NCBI GenBank assembly: GCA_963698565.1
Contig: CAVORH010000028.1
Span: forward strand, 1 to 64,000
Reading direction: 5' to 3'
Origin: Sva-07 sp963698565
Lineage (GTDB): Bacteria > Actinomycetota > Acidimicrobiia > Acidimicrobiales > Ilumatobacteraceae
DNA: 64,000 nucleotides
The position numbers and the translations under genes were made by a program. Every line of letters begins with the position of its first letter. Position 1 is the stretch's first letter. Positions 8,198-18,049 of this stretch are shown one piece after another. The notes beneath the pieces are model-generated. The model was not told the origin of the DNA, made no database searches, and was given only the letters and a program-made list of their open reading frames with translations.

Positions 8198-9010
8198 GCG
8201 GAGCGCCTGGACGTCGTCGGTGGTGACCTCGCCGGGGTGCTTGCCCATGATGATCATGGCGAGCACCTCCTCCTTGGTCACGTCGACCTTGTTGACGGTG
8301 CCGACGAGTTTGCCCTGGAGCATCACGCTGATCCGGTCGGCGAGGTCGAACACGTCGTGGATGTCGTGGCTGATCAGGAAGATCCCGATCCCCTCCGACT
8401 TGAGCTGCATCACGAGATCGCGCACCTCGGCGGTCTCGGCGGGGCCGAGCGCCGCGGTGGGCTCGTCCATGATCAGGATCTTGGCGTTGAAGTGCACGGC
8501 CCTCGCGATCGCGACCGACTGACGCTGGCCGCCCGAGAGCGAGCTCACCGCGGTGCGGAGGTTCTTGAACCGAGGGTTGAGCCGGGCCATCAGCTTCTGC
8601 GTGGCGGACAACATCGCCGAGTCGTCGAGGGAACCGAACTTCGTGCGGAGCTCGCGCCCGAGGAACACGTTGCCCGCCGCGTCGAGGTTGTCGGCCAACG
8701 CGAGCTTCTGGTAGATCGCCTCGACGCCGAGCGCACGCGCGTCGCGCGAGTTCTTGATCGTGACCGGCTCGCCGTTGATGAAGATCTGCCCGTCGTCGGC
8801 CGGGTGAGCACCGGCCAGCGTGTGGATCAGCGTCGACTTCCCGGCGCCGTTGCCGCCGACGAGCGCGACCACCTCGCCGGGAAACAGGTTGATCGTCACG
8901 CCGTCGACGGCATGAACGCCGCCGAACGACACGCGGATGTCGCGCATCTCGACGAGCGGCACGCCCGCAGGCTGCGGCGTCGGGCTGTAGGTGGTGGTTG
9001 TGTCGGTCAT
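8195..9010 (-). CDS. Sugar ABC transporter ATP-binding protein (xylose type)
   Basis: 271 aa single ABC domain: Walker A GGNGAGKST near residue 55, Q-loop at EAIYQKLALADN, signature LSGGQRQSVAIARA, Walker B ILIMDEPTAALG and the switch His in FLISHDIHDVF. It resembles the CUT2 ATPases that energise ribose/xylose uptake, but most CUT2 ATPases carry two fused ABC domains (about 500 aa), whereas this one has only one, as in FrcA-like systems. Permease and binding-protein genes lie directly upstream on the same strand, in the order binding protein, permease, ATPase. With xylA nearby, xylose is the likely substrate. Confidence 0.9.
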   Translation of the reverse strand: MTDTTTTYSPTPQPAGVPLVEMRDIRVSFGGVHAVDGVTINLFPGEVVALVGGNGAGKSTLIHTLAGAHPADDGQIFINGEPVTIKNSRDARALGVEAIYQKLALADNLDAAGNVFLGRELRTKFGSLDDSAMLSATQKLMARLNPRFKNLRTAVSSLSGGQRQSVAIARAVHFNAKILIMDEPTAALGPAETAEVRDLVMQLKSEGIGIFLISHDIHDVFDLADRISVMLQGKLVGTVNKVDVTKEEVLAMIIMGKHPGEVTTDDVQALR

Positions 9011-9025
9011 GTCGATGCCTTCCGT

Positions 9026-10396
9026 CTAGCCGCGTCCGGTCTGGATGACGATCGCCGAGATCAGGAGTCCGATGGCGAGCGAGGCGAGGGCAACCCGCTT
9101 TCGGCCGAGCCTCAGCGTCGAATCGATCGAGACCGCAGTCACCAGCACCACGCCGACCACGATGTCCTGGGAGGGCGAGTCGATGTTGAGCAGCACCATG
9201 CCCGAACGCAGGGACTGCATGATGACCGCCCCGAGCACAGCGCCGGCGATGGTGCCGATACCGCCTGCGAACGACGTACCGCCGATGACCGCTGCCGCGA
9301 TCACGTCGAGTTCGTTCTGCACACCCAGGTTGGTCACCGCAGCGTTGAGTCGAGCTGTCTGGATCGCCGCGCTGAGCCCGACGAGCATCCCCATCAGGAC
9401 GAACGTGAGCATCACCGTTCGACGGGTGTTGATGCCGCCGAGCTCGGCCGCCTCGGGGTTGCCTCCGTAGGCGTACACGTAGCGGCCGAAGCGGCGCCGA
9501 CGCGCCAGGTAGCTCATCGCGAGCGTTGCAACGATCAGGATCACGACCGGATATGCGATACCGGTCGGGTCGCCGGTGATCGGCGAGATGTAGTTGTTCG
9601 CCACGAGACCGATCCCGGCCACCACGACCCCGCACCCGATGACGCCGAACAGGATGTCCATCCACATCGGCCGCAGCTTGAGTTCGTAGCGCTGGCGTCG
9701 ACGTCGTGAGAGCCACAAGGCGAGCACGATCATCACGCAGCCGAGCGCCCCGAACAGCCAACTCTTCCACTCACCGAGTGACCCGTCCGAGCCGCCACCG
9801 ATCAGCTTGAAGGTGTCGTTGAGCGGGGCGAGTGTCTGGCCCTGTTTGTCGCCGGTGCGGAAGATCATGCCGCGCCAGACGAGGAATCCACCGAGCGTGA
9901 CGATGAACGCCGGGACGCCGCCGTAGGCGATGATGAAGCCCTGTATCGCGCCGACCATGGCGCCCATGCTGATCCCGACGACGAGTGCGATCACCCAGAT
10001 CCAGGAGCTGTCGCCGATGCTGCCGAGGCTGATCTTGACGTTGAAGAAGGCGATGACGCCGTCGGTCTGGACGAGCGCCATCACGTAGCCGAGGAATCCG
10101 AGCAGCGACCCCACCGACAGGTCGATGTTCCGCGACACGATGATGAGTACCATGCCCGTCGCCATGATGGCGATCGAGGTGCTCTGCACCGAGAGGTTCC
10201 ACAGGTTGCGGGCGGTGAGGAAGTCGCCGCCGGACAGGAAGTTGAACGCGATCCAGATGACGATGACGGCGGCGATCATCCCGAACAGTCGGGTGTCGAG
10301 TTCGGCCGACGAGAGACTCGCCCGCCAGGACGGCTTCGACGCTGGCGCTGGTGCCGGTGCCGGGCTGTCCGCAGCGTCAGGTTGTACGTCGGTCAT
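9026..10396 (-). CDS. xylH: Sugar ABC transporter permease, XylH-like
   Basis: 456 aa with a cytoplasmic Pro/Ala-rich leader of about 30 residues followed by ten or more hydrophobic helices. The CUT2 permease signature region is visible in GAVVGAIQGFIIAYGGVPAFIVTLGG-like sequence and in the late EAAELGGINTRRTV, the cytoplasmic loop that contacts the ATPase, followed by GGTSFAGGIGTIAGAVLGA. The length is larger than RbsC and matches XylH-type permeases. It is preceded by the binding-protein gene and followed, 15 nt later, by the ATPase gene, so the three form one operon. Confidence 0.9.
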   Translation of the reverse strand: MTDVQPDAADSPAPAPAPASKPSWRASLSSAELDTRLFGMIAAVIVIWIAFNFLSGGDFLTARNLWNLSVQSTSIAIMATGMVLIIVSRNIDLSVGSLLGFLGYVMALVQTDGVIAFFNVKISLGSIGDSSWIWVIALVVGISMGAMVGAIQGFIIAYGGVPAFIVTLGGFLVWRGMIFRTGDKQGQTLAPLNDTFKLIGGGSDGSLGEWKSWLFGALGCVMIVLALWLSRRRRQRYELKLRPMWMDILFGVIGCGVVVAGIGLVANNYISPITGDPTGIAYPVVILIVATLAMSYLARRRRFGRYVYAYGGNPEAAELGGINTRRTVMLTFVLMGMLVGLSAAIQTARLNAAVTNLGVQNELDVIAAAVIGGTSFAGGIGTIAGAVLGAVIMQSLRSGMVLLNIDSPSQDIVVGVVLVTAVSIDSTLRLGRKRVALASLAIGLLISAIVIQTGRG

Positions 10397-10522
10397 CGTC
10401 AGTCCCCCTCGTCATCGCAACAGTTTCTACTCCAAACGTGCCCCCCGTCCGAAGCTCTCGGGCGAGGGGCACGTTCTGGTTGTTCTTCAGGTTGTGTTCA
10501 GTGACTGTGGTTCAGCTGTTCG

Positions 10523-11637
10523 TCAGCCGCAGGCGTCCACCGAACCGGCTTCGACGCCGGCGCAGAGGTCTTCCTGGCTGATCCATCCCGCGTCGAGCAC
10601 CACGTTCAGGTTGTCCTGGGTGACGGGGATCGGGTCAGGAAGATCGCGTTGACATCGACGCCACCAGGAGTCGTGAAGGTCGATGTGCCTGTCGACGCTC
10701 GCCGGATCAGGGTTCCGCAGAGCGCGATGGCTGCGTCACCGGCAGCCGTGCCGAGCTCCCGAGCATCCTTCCAGACGTCGACGGTCTGCGTGCCGAGCGC
10801 AACCCGGTTCAGCGCGGCCTGCTCGCCGTCCTGGCCGGACACGGGCACCTGGCCGGCGAGGCCCTGTGCGTCGAGTGCGGCGATGACGCCACCGGCCATG
10901 CCGTCGTTCTGAGCGAGGACGACCTGGATGTCGTTGTTCTCGGCAGTCAGGTACTGCTCCATCGACGTCTGGGCGTTCGCGGGATCCCAGTTGTCGGTGT
11001 AGCTCTCGCCGACGATCGTGATGTCACCTGCGGCGACGGCGTCACCGATGACCTTCTCGGCGCCACCGCGCAGGAAGTCGGCGTTGGCGTCGGCACTGTT
11101 GCCCTTGATGATGACGTAGTTGCCGGCGGGAACTGGTCGAAGATCGCCTGGGCCTGCATCTCGCCGACCTTCTCGTTGTCGAACGTCAGGTACAGGACGC
11201 CCGGGTCCTCGATCAGGCGGTCGTACGCCACGACGGGAATGCCTTGCGGCGACGGCTGCCTGGACGGACGGGACGATCGCGGTGCCGTCCTGCGCCAGGA
11301 TGACGACGACGTTGGCACCCTGCGAGATCAGGTTCTCGACGTTGCTGGCCTGGGTCTCGGCAGACGACTTGGCGTCGTTGGAGACGTAGGTGCCACCGCC
11401 GGCCTCGATGGCCGCCTTGAGTGCCGGCTCGTCCCACTTGGCCCAGCGCTCTTCCTGGTAGTTGTTCCAGGACACGCCGACGACACAGTCGCCACCACCA
11501 CCGCTGGCTTCGGTGCCCGATGGCGCCTCGGTGCCCGAAGGCGCCTCGGTGCCCGACGATGAATTGTCGTCACTGCCGCAGGCGGCGAGCGCAAGCCCTG
11601 CCACCACGGCGACTGACGCTACGCGTCGGATTCTCAT
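10523..11637 (-). pseudogene. xylF: Xylose ABC transporter substrate-binding lipoprotein, three frameshifts
   Basis: The start has a strong SD (GAGGGGAG) and a lipoprotein signal ending LALAACG with Cys20, followed by short GTEAPS repeats. The periplasmic-binding fold is clear: VGVSWNNYQEERWAKWDEPA, then ISQGANVVVILAQDGTA. Single-base breaks occur at about 11244 (before QGIPVVAYDRLIEDPGVLY), about 11128 (before GNYVIIKGNSADANADF) and about 10635 (before DPIPVTQDNLNVVLDAGW). With all three repaired the protein runs to DACG and the stop at 10523-10525, about 371 aa, like XylF. The first two shifts cancel each other. Loss of this gene would disable uptake, unless the indels are sequence errors. 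Confidence 0.82.
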
Positions 11638-11698
11638 TCTGTTCTCCCCTCAATGATGGGCCCACCGTCTGATGAGCGGAGGGCGACGCGACCGTATA

Positions 11699-11708
11699 CC
11701 CCGCGGGG
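11699..11708. promoter_or_regulatory. Palindrome upstream of the xylF-like gene
   Basis: A perfect CCCCGCGGGG lies about 60 nt upstream of the start of the binding-protein gene, next to a TATACG (minus strand) that could be its -10 box. It could be an operator or part of the promoter; the evidence is position only. Confidence 0.25.
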
Positions 11709-11748
11709 CACGCGAGAAAAGGACCGAAGGTCACATTTGTTCGCGTCA

Positions 11749-13623
11749 TCAACTTTCTGCGGTGCCGTCGAAGTACGTCTGCGCGAGTTCCCAGGCGGCC
11801 AGACCGACCTGCGAACCGATCAGGCGACCCTCGATGTCGTCCTGCGGGATGTGGATGCCACCGTAGAGCCGCGAGATTCCCGCCTGGTCGGACGCATCGA
11901 AGTACGTCGCCCACTGCAGGTCGAGGTCCTCGGTCGGGCCCTCCTCGTGCAGCAGTTCGCCCTGCTCGACGGTCCAGTGCGCCATCCCGCCCGGGAAGTA
12001 CGGCGTGCCCGTGAGCTTCGTCAGCACTTCGGCGCCGGCGCGACTGAACGTGCTGTGACCCGACACGTAGCCGGCGAACGACGGCGTCACGAACGTCGGG
12101 CGTTGGTACGGCACCCAGTCGACGGCACGGATCCAGCCGACACCACTCGTCTCCGTCTCGGGGTCGTCGGGCGCTCCCCGCCATGCGAACACCGCGATCT
12201 CGCCGACGTGATCGGCGAGATCCTCGTGCCGTTCACCGGGAGCACTCGACTCCGCCGTGATCACCTCGACGAGGCCGGCCTCGAGCGGCAGCCCGTCCGG
12301 GTCGTACGACGGCGCGTCCGGATCGCTCGACTGGCCGAGGCCCCCCATGTACCGGATCATCGAGATCGGGCGCACCGAGTCGTAGTACGACTTCAGCCCC
12401 CATGCGGCGATCGCTGCGTCGTGGACCGCACCGTTGAGCGCGAAGTAGGTCTTGACGTCCCACTCGAGCGGGTCGAGTTCGGGACCCTCGCCGGCGAACC
12501 GCCGTTCGAATCCCGGCGTGTCGGCGACGCTGTTGGCGAGCAGGTTCCAGTGACCCGGCGGCGTCTCCGACGTCGGCCCGTCGGCCCAGTACTCGGCGAT
12601 CGCCCGGTAGAGGTCGGCCGCCACGGCGGGCTGCGGGACGTACGGCTCGCCGGTCACCGGGTTGACGTCGTACCCCGACCCGTCGTTGGTCCCGAGCGTG
12701 TTGTTGCCGATCGAGGCCGGGCTGATGTCGATCACGTCGGACTGCGACGGGTCGAGCAGCGAACTGTCGCGGAGCACGTCGATCGCCGCCTGCTTGAAGT
12801 CGGCATCGGTCACCGGATCGCCGAGACGCGGAGGCGGGCCAGGATCGATCGGTGTCCCCGTGGGCGACTCCGGGAGAGCGAACGACGTGACATGACCCCA
12901 GTGGGGCCCGATGTACGTCTGGACGTTGCCGGGGATCGGCAGGCCGTTCTGGGACAGCTGCAGACCGAGCGAGAGTGGCTGCCACGAGTTCGGGTCCTTC
13001 ATCACCGTGCCCGGGTCGCTCACCACCATCGCGTCGTTCGCCGGCCGGTACGAGCTGTCCTCGTAGCGTTCGTCCTCCAGCGCCCCATCGGTCGCCCCGA
13101 ATTCGATCACCGTGTCGGCGATGCGGTTGCCGAACGCAATCGGGTCATCGCCGTCGCTCGAGGTCTCGTCGGTCGGGTAACAGAGATCGGCCATCACGGC
13201 GTCGAGTTGGTCGGTCGCGGCCGGGAGGTCGGACACGGTTGCGTACCTCCACAGGAGGATGCGGTAGGCCGCCTGGCTCATCGCTGCTTCGCGAGCCGCC
13301 TGCACGTCGTCGGCGGTGTGCTTCTCGGTCACGAAGTAGCCGACGGCGGTGTCGTCGTAGGCGGCCCACGCGTCCCACATCGCTGCCGAGGTGTGGAAGA
13401 GGTTGCGAGCATGCACGGTGGGGGCCGGCACGACCTGACGGATCAACTCGAGCATCGTGTCGTCCCACACCCGCGCCACGCTGCGACCGCCGAGATCGGC
13501 GCGGGTGCAGCCGTCGATCGTCAGACTCGGCTCGTCGTTCGAGCACGCCGCCAGTGACGCGACCAGCACCGCGGAGGCGGTGAGGACGGCCAGCAGACGG
13601 AGGCGATGTGCTGGTCGAGGCAT
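11749..13623 (-). CDS. Vanadium-dependent haloperoxidase/PAP2-type lipoprotein
   Basis: 624 aa. A lipoprotein signal ends SLAACSN with Cys27, so it acts outside the membrane. The C-terminal part holds the PAP2/haloperoxidase active site: the RPISMIRYMGG segment (first Arg motif), SGHSTFSRAGAEVL (Ser-Gly-His with the catalytic acid/base His) and GGIHIPQDDIEGR (third motif with the vanadate- or phosphate-binding His). The long helical N-terminal domain matches bacterial vanadium chloroperoxidase relatives rather than short PAP2 phosphatases. Such enzymes oxidise halides with peroxide. It is divergent from the CRTAC1-type gene with only 21 bp between starts. Whether it binds vanadate is not shown by sequence. 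Confidence 0.82.
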   Translation of the reverse strand: MPRPAHRLRLLAVLTASAVLVASLAACSNDEPSLTIDGCTRADLGGRSVARVWDDTMLELIRQVVPAPTVHARNLFHTSAAMWDAWAAYDDTAVGYFVTEKHTADDVQAAREAAMSQAAYRILLWRYATVSDLPAATDQLDAVMADLCYPTDETSSDGDDPIAFGNRIADTVIEFGATDGALEDERYEDSSYRPANDAMVVSDPGTVMKDPNSWQPLSLGLQLSQNGLPIPGNVQTYIGPHWGHVTSFALPESPTGTPIDPGPPPRLGDPVTDADFKQAAIDVLRDSSLLDPSQSDVIDISPASIGNNTLGTNDGSGYDVNPVTGEPYVPQPAVAADLYRAIAEYWADGPTSETPPGHWNLLANSVADTPGFERRFAGEGPELDPLEWDVKTYFALNGAVHDAAIAAWGLKSYYDSVRPISMIRYMGGLGQSSDPDAPSYDPDGLPLEAGLVEVITAESSAPGERHEDLADHVGEIAVFAWRGAPDDPETETSGVGWIRAVDWVPYQRPTFVTPSFAGYVSGHSTFSRAGAEVLTKLTGTPYFPGGMAHWTVEQGELLHEEGPTEDLDLQWATYFDASDQAGISRLYGGIHIPQDDIEGRLIGSQVGLAAWELAQTYFDGTAES

Positions 13624-13644
13624 GCGGCGCGAGAATCTACTGCG

Positions 13645-15331
13645 ATGACCACCTCGGAGCCGATCGACCCCCCGGTGTCCGACGCTGCGAGGGCGCGACG
13701 GCGCGTGCCGTGGTGGGCGGTCGCCGCCCTCCTGGCGGTCGCGGTCGGCGTCGTCACGTTCGTGGTCGCCGCCCCGGGCGGCAACCGACGAACCGGCAGG
13801 CGCGGCACCGGCCCCGCGATTCGTCGACGACACCTCGGTCTCCGGCGTCGATCACTCGTACACCGGAGGTTTCGACCACTTCGTCGGTGGCGGCGTGGCG
13901 GCATTCGACTGCGACGAGGACGCCCGACCGGACCTGTACTTCGCCGGCGGCACCTCGCCGGCGGCGTTGTACCGGAACGCCACCCCGGCGGACGGCCCGC
14001 TGCAGTTCGAGGTGGTGCCGTCCCCGGTCACCGACTTGACGGCGGTCACCGGCGCCTACCCGGTCGACATCGACAGCGACGGGCAGCTCGATCTCGTCGT
14101 GTTGCGTCACGGCGAGAATCAGATCCTGCGCGGTCTCGGCGACTGTCGCTTCGAACCGGCGAACGACGCGCTCGGCATCGAGGGCGGCGACGCCTGGACC
14201 ACCGCCTTCAGCGCCTCGTGGGAGGAGAGCAACGAGCTGCCGACGATGGCGTTCGGGACCTATCTCGCGGACGACAGGACCACCTGCGGCGACAGTTCGC
14301 TCCTCCGGCCCGCCGGCGAGACGTACGACGATCCGATTCCGCTCACACCCGGCTACTGCACGCTGTCGATGCTGTTCAGCGACTGGAACCGAACCGGCCA
14401 GCGCGACCTGCGTCTCGCCAACGATCGGCACTACTACACCGACGGCAGCGAGCAGCTGTGGGCGGTTCCGCCCGGCGAGGAACCGCAGCTCTACACACAG
14501 GCCGACGGGTGGCGGCCACTGCAGGTGTGGGGCATGGGACTCGCGAGCCAGGACGTCACCGGTGACGGCATCCCGGAGGTGTTCATCACGAGCCAGGGTG
14601 ACAACAAGCTCCAGTCCCTCGACGGCGATCGGTCACTCCCGACGTACGGCGACATCGCCCTGCGCCGCGGCGTGACGGCACAGCGGCCGTATGCCGGCGG
14701 CGACGTACTCCCGTCGACCGCCTGGCATCCCGAGTTCGAGGACGTCAACAACGACGGATTCGTGGACCTGTTCGTCACCAAGGGCAACGTCGAGGGCCAG
14801 ACCGACCACGCGATGCGCGACCCGAGCAACCTGCTGATCGGTCAGCCCGACGGCACGTTCGTCGAGGGCGCCGAGGCGGCCGGCATCACACGCTACGAGC
14901 GGGCCCGGGGTGCAGCGCTGGTCGACCTCGACCTCGACGGCCTGCTCGATCTCGTCGTCGTCAACCGCGAGGCACCCGCCACCCTGTGGCGCAACGTCGG
15001 CGCCGGGGAGTCGAGCGTCGCCTCGCCGATGGGCCATTGGCTGGCGATCGACCTCGAACAACCCGCCCCCAACGTCGACGCGGTCGGCGCCTGGCTCGAG
15101 GTCCGCACCGACTCGGGCACCGTCGTCCGGGAGATCACCGTCGGCGGTGGGCACGCGGGTGGCCAGTCCGGCTGGGTCCACGCCGGACTCGGCCGGGCCG
15201 ACCGCGCCGACGTTCGGGTCACGTGGCCCGATGGCGAGGTCGGCGAGTGGACGAGCGTCGACGCGGATCAGTTCGTGACGATCACTCGCGGCAGCACGGA
15301 GGCGACGCCGCGACGACCCCCGACCGGGTGA
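13645..15331 (+). pseudogene. CRTAC1/ASPIC-UnbV FG-GAP protein, one frameshift
   Basis: The N-terminus (ATG 13645) is cytoplasmic, followed by one transmembrane helix (VPWWAVAALLAVAVGVVTFV). An extra base at about 13789 shifts the frame; corrected, the protein continues DEPAGAAPAPRFVDDTSVSG. FG-GAP/VCBS repeats with calcium-binding DxDxDG-type loops follow (DIDSDGQLDLVVL, DVTGDGIPEVF, DVNNDGFVDLFV, DLDLDGLLDLVVV). The C-terminus is an ASPIC/UnbV domain (HWLAIDLEQ, then VTWPDGEVGEWTSV). The intact downstream part alone reads from about 13895. It is an extracytoplasmic beta-propeller of unknown ligand, about 561 aa, divergent from the haloperoxidase and probably functionally linked to it. Confidence 0.82.
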
Positions 15332-15354
15332 TCGCGCACCCGGCCACGACGCAC

Positions 15355-16567
15355 TCACGCACCTCGTTCACCCACGTCGCCCATCACCCGGGCGGGATCG
15401 CCGAGCAACGCGCCGTAGGCCAACTCGGCCGCACCCACGGTCACGGCCCGCGGACCGAGTGCGGCGCCGACGACCGGCACGTCACGACGTGCCGCTCGGT
15501 ACCGGCGCAACTCCAGCTCGTCGTCGAGCGTGGCGCGGATGAGCGGAAGGATCCGTGCGAAGAGCCCGCCGAGCACGACGACATCGGGATCGAACGTGTT
15601 CACCAGACCGGCGATGCCGATCGCCAGCCAGCGTGCCTCGACGGCGAGCGCGGCCACCACGGCGGGATCGCCCGCGTCTGCACGGTCCAGCAGGTCGTCC
15701 ACCGCTGAGCGTCCGCCGTCGGGGTCGAGCCCCGCACGCTCGAGGAGTACCGGCTCCCCCACCTCGGTCTCCCAACACCCCACCGATCCGCAACGGCAGA
15801 GCTGACCGTCGGGATTGACCGGAATGTGACCGATCTCCCCGGCGAATCCGTGGGACCCGATCACCGGTCGACCGGCAGCGACGATCCCTCCACCCACGCC
15901 GACCTCACCCGAGACGAAGACCATCTGGTCGACGTCCGTCCCGGCGCCGAAGCGGGATTCGGCGAGCGCTCCGAGGTCGGCGTCGTTGCCGACGGAGATC
16001 GGGAGGTCGTCGGGAAGGACCTCTGCCAACGCCTCGGGAAGCGCGACGTCGATCCATCCCATGTTCGGCGATGCGACCACCAGCCCGTCCCGACCCCGAA
16101 CGAGTCCGGGCACGGAGACGCCGCATCCGATCAGGCGACGTTGCCCACGTGCGGCGGCCACATCCCATCGGTCGAGCAAGCCCGCGAGGTCGACGATCGT
16201 CGCGTCGACGTCGAGGCGATCGCGGGTGCGGACGACGCGCGTGCTGCTCACCAGCGAACCGTCGAGGTCGACGATCGACGCGCCGATCTCGTCGACGAAG
16301 ATCTCGATCGCCAGGGCGCCGACCGACCGATCGTCGATGCTCACGACGGGCGAGGGACGCCCGGGCCGTCCGTCGGACTCCGACGGCTGCTCGGTCACCA
16401 GGCCGAGCAGCTCGAGCTCACCCGACGAGCCCCGCGATGGCACTGCGCGTGAGCCCGGTTGCTCGAACGAGTTGCGAGCGCGAGCATGGGCCTCGGCGAC
16501 GCAGTTGATCGAGCACCAGGGCCAGGTTCGAGCGCCGGAGATGGTGCGTCCGAGCGGCCGAGGTCAC
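15355..16567 (-). pseudogene. xylR: ROK-family transcriptional repressor (XylR-type), one frameshift
   Basis: The first 50 residues form a winged-helix domain (RRSNLALVLDQLRRRGP, then RSQLVRATGLTRSAIAGLVG). An extra G at about 16424 breaks the frame; dropping it joins to ELELLGLVTEQPSESDGRPGRP and the ROK sugar-binding half. That half has the zinc-binding CRCGSVGCWE, the EIGHIPVNP loop and the ATPase-like GCGVSVPGLV. Divergent from xylA with a shared operator region, it is the likely xylose-responsive repressor. GTG 16567 is chosen because a TAGCAT box lies 8 nt upstream; ATG 16597 is the alternative. The intact part reads from 16443. If the shift is real, DNA binding and sensing are separated and the regulon would be constitutive. 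Confidence 0.82.
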
Positions 16568-16575
16568 GAGGTTGC

Positions 16576-16611
16576 ATGCTAGTGCCAGGTTTGTCATACT
16601 TGTCAACAAAC
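16576..16611. promoter_or_regulatory. xylR-xylA divergent promoter and operator
   Basis: The inverted repeat GTTTGT (16589-16594) and ACAAAC (16606-16611) resembles known XylR operators, which carry GTTTGT and CAACAAAC half-sites. It overlaps a minus-strand promoter (TTGACA at 16601-16606, TAGCAT at 16576-16581) and a plus-strand pair (TTGCAT at 16573-16578, CATACT at 16595-16600, spacer 16 nt), so one bound repressor could control both genes. Confidence 0.6.
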
Positions 16612-16660
16612 ACGCGCCTCCCGTCACGAGGCGCTCGAGACGACACAGGACGTGTACGAC

Positions 16661-17983
16661 ATGAGCAGCGACTTCTTTCCGGACATCGACCAGATCCGCT
16701 ACGAGGGTCCCGACTCCGACAACCCGCTCGCCTTCCGCTGGTACGACGCCGACCGCGTCGTGGCCGGCAGGACGATGGCCGAGCACCTGCGTTTCGCCGT
16801 GTCGTACTGGCACTCGTTCAACTCCGAGGGGATCGACATCTTCGGAGCCGGCACGCTCGACCGGCCGTGGCTCGATCCCGCCCGCGACCCGATGGACGCA
16901 GCCAAGGAGAAGATGGCGGTCGCGTTCGAGTTCGTGTCGAAGCTCGGCGCACCGTTCTACTGCTTCCACGACCGCGACATCGCGCCGGAGGGGTCCACGT
17001 TCGCCGAGTCGTGTCGCAACTTCGACGAGATGGTCGACCTCGCCGGCGAGCACCAGGAGCGCACCGGCGTGAAGCTGCTGTGGGGCACCGCCAACCTGTT
17101 CTCCCACCCGCGCTTCCAGGCGGGCGCCGCCACCAATCCCGACCCCGACCTGTTCCGCTACGCGGCGGCCCAGGTGGCCCACTGCATGAACGCAACGCAC
17201 CGTCTCGGCGGCGCCAACTACGTCCTGTGGGGCGGACGCGAGGGCTACGACACGTTGCTCAACACCGACATGGCGCGTGAACTCGACCAGCTCGGAAAGT
17301 TCTTCAACCTCGTCGTCGAGCACAAGCACGCCATCGGCTTCGACGGGCTGATCCTGATCGAACCGAAGCCGTTCGAGCCGACCAAGCACCAGTACGACTA
17401 CGACGTGGCAGCGGTGTACGCCTTCCTCCAGAAGTACGGCCTCGAGGACGAGGTCAAGGTCAACATCGAGGTCAACCACGCGACGCTGGCCGGTCACGAC
17501 TTCGCGCACGAGATCGCGGCCGCGTTCGCCGCCGGGATCTTCGGCTCGATCGACGCCAACGCCGGCGACGACCGCCTCGGCTGGGACCTCGACCGCTTCC
17601 CGGTCTCCGTCGAGCAGATGACGCTCGGCATGTTGGAGATCCTCCGCGGCGGTGGCTTCACCTCCGGCGGCATGAACTTCGACGCCAAGCTCCGACGACA
17701 GTCGATCGACCGCAACGACCTGTTCCATGCGCACATCGGCGGGATGGACACGATGGCGCGGTCGCTCCTGGCAGCCTCCGCCATCCTCGACGACGGCGAA
17801 CTCGACGCCCGTCGCGCCGATCGCTACGCCGGGTGGGAAACAGCGACCGACATCGCCGGTGGGGCCACCCTGCAGGAACTCCACGATGCGCAGCTGGCGA
17901 CCGACAAGGAACCGACCCGGACCAGCGGCCGCCAGGAGGCCCTGGAGAACCTGGTCGCCAAGCACATCGAACGCGCCCACTGA
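16661..17983 (+). CDS. xylA: Xylose isomerase
   Basis: 440 aa. It converts D-xylose to D-xylulose. The sequence matches the long (class II) xylose isomerases: FYCFHDRDIAPEG contains the active-site His, LLWGTANLFSHPRF and LGGANYVLWGGREGYDTLLNTD follow, and the metal ligands lie in FDGLILIEPKPFEPTKHQYD, NIEVNHATLAGHDF, SIDANAGDDRLGWDLD and GGMNFDAKLRRQS. An AGGA lies 10-14 nt upstream of ATG 16661; an in-frame GTG at 16652 is possible. The stop is the TGA of palindrome P3. No xylulokinase gene is in the window. Confidence 0.96.
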   Translation: MSSDFFPDIDQIRYEGPDSDNPLAFRWYDADRVVAGRTMAEHLRFAVSYWHSFNSEGIDIFGAGTLDRPWLDPARDPMDAAKEKMAVAFEFVSKLGAPFYCFHDRDIAPEGSTFAESCRNFDEMVDLAGEHQERTGVKLLWGTANLFSHPRFQAGAATNPDPDLFRYAAAQVAHCMNATHRLGGANYVLWGGREGYDTLLNTDMARELDQLGKFFNLVVEHKHAIGFDGLILIEPKPFEPTKHQYDYDVAAVYAFLQKYGLEDEVKVNIEVNHATLAGHDFAHEIAAAFAAGIFGSIDANAGDDRLGWDLDRFPVSVEQMTLGMLEILRGGGFTSGGMNFDAKLRRQSIDRNDLFHAHIGGMDTMARSLLAASAILDDGELDARRADRYAGWETATDIAGGATLQELHDAQLATDKEPTRTSGRQEALENLVAKHIERAH

Positions 17984-18017
17984 ATGAGACGTGGGGTCAG
18001 ACCCCACGTCTCATTCA
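17981..18017. repeat. Palindrome P3 (class A), left of RAYT
   Basis: Perfect 37-bp palindrome apart from the central base: TGAATGAGACGT, core GGGGTCAGACCCC, ACGTCTCATTCA. The first TGA is the xylA stop codon. Confidence 0.93.
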
Positions 18018-18049
18018 ACGCTGTCACAGCCGGCGTTCATGATGAGGCG

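Noticed and set aside
1495..15331. Stop codons in frameshifted genes as further selenocysteine sites
   Set aside because: The breaks are frame changes, not in-frame UGA, and no UGSC-like or Sec-type motif or hairpin follows them.
16418..18007. Minus-strand 529-aa frame opposite xylA
   Set aside because: Mostly antisense of xylA. Its last part encodes the real HTH of the ROK repressor, which was used to reconstruct that gene instead.
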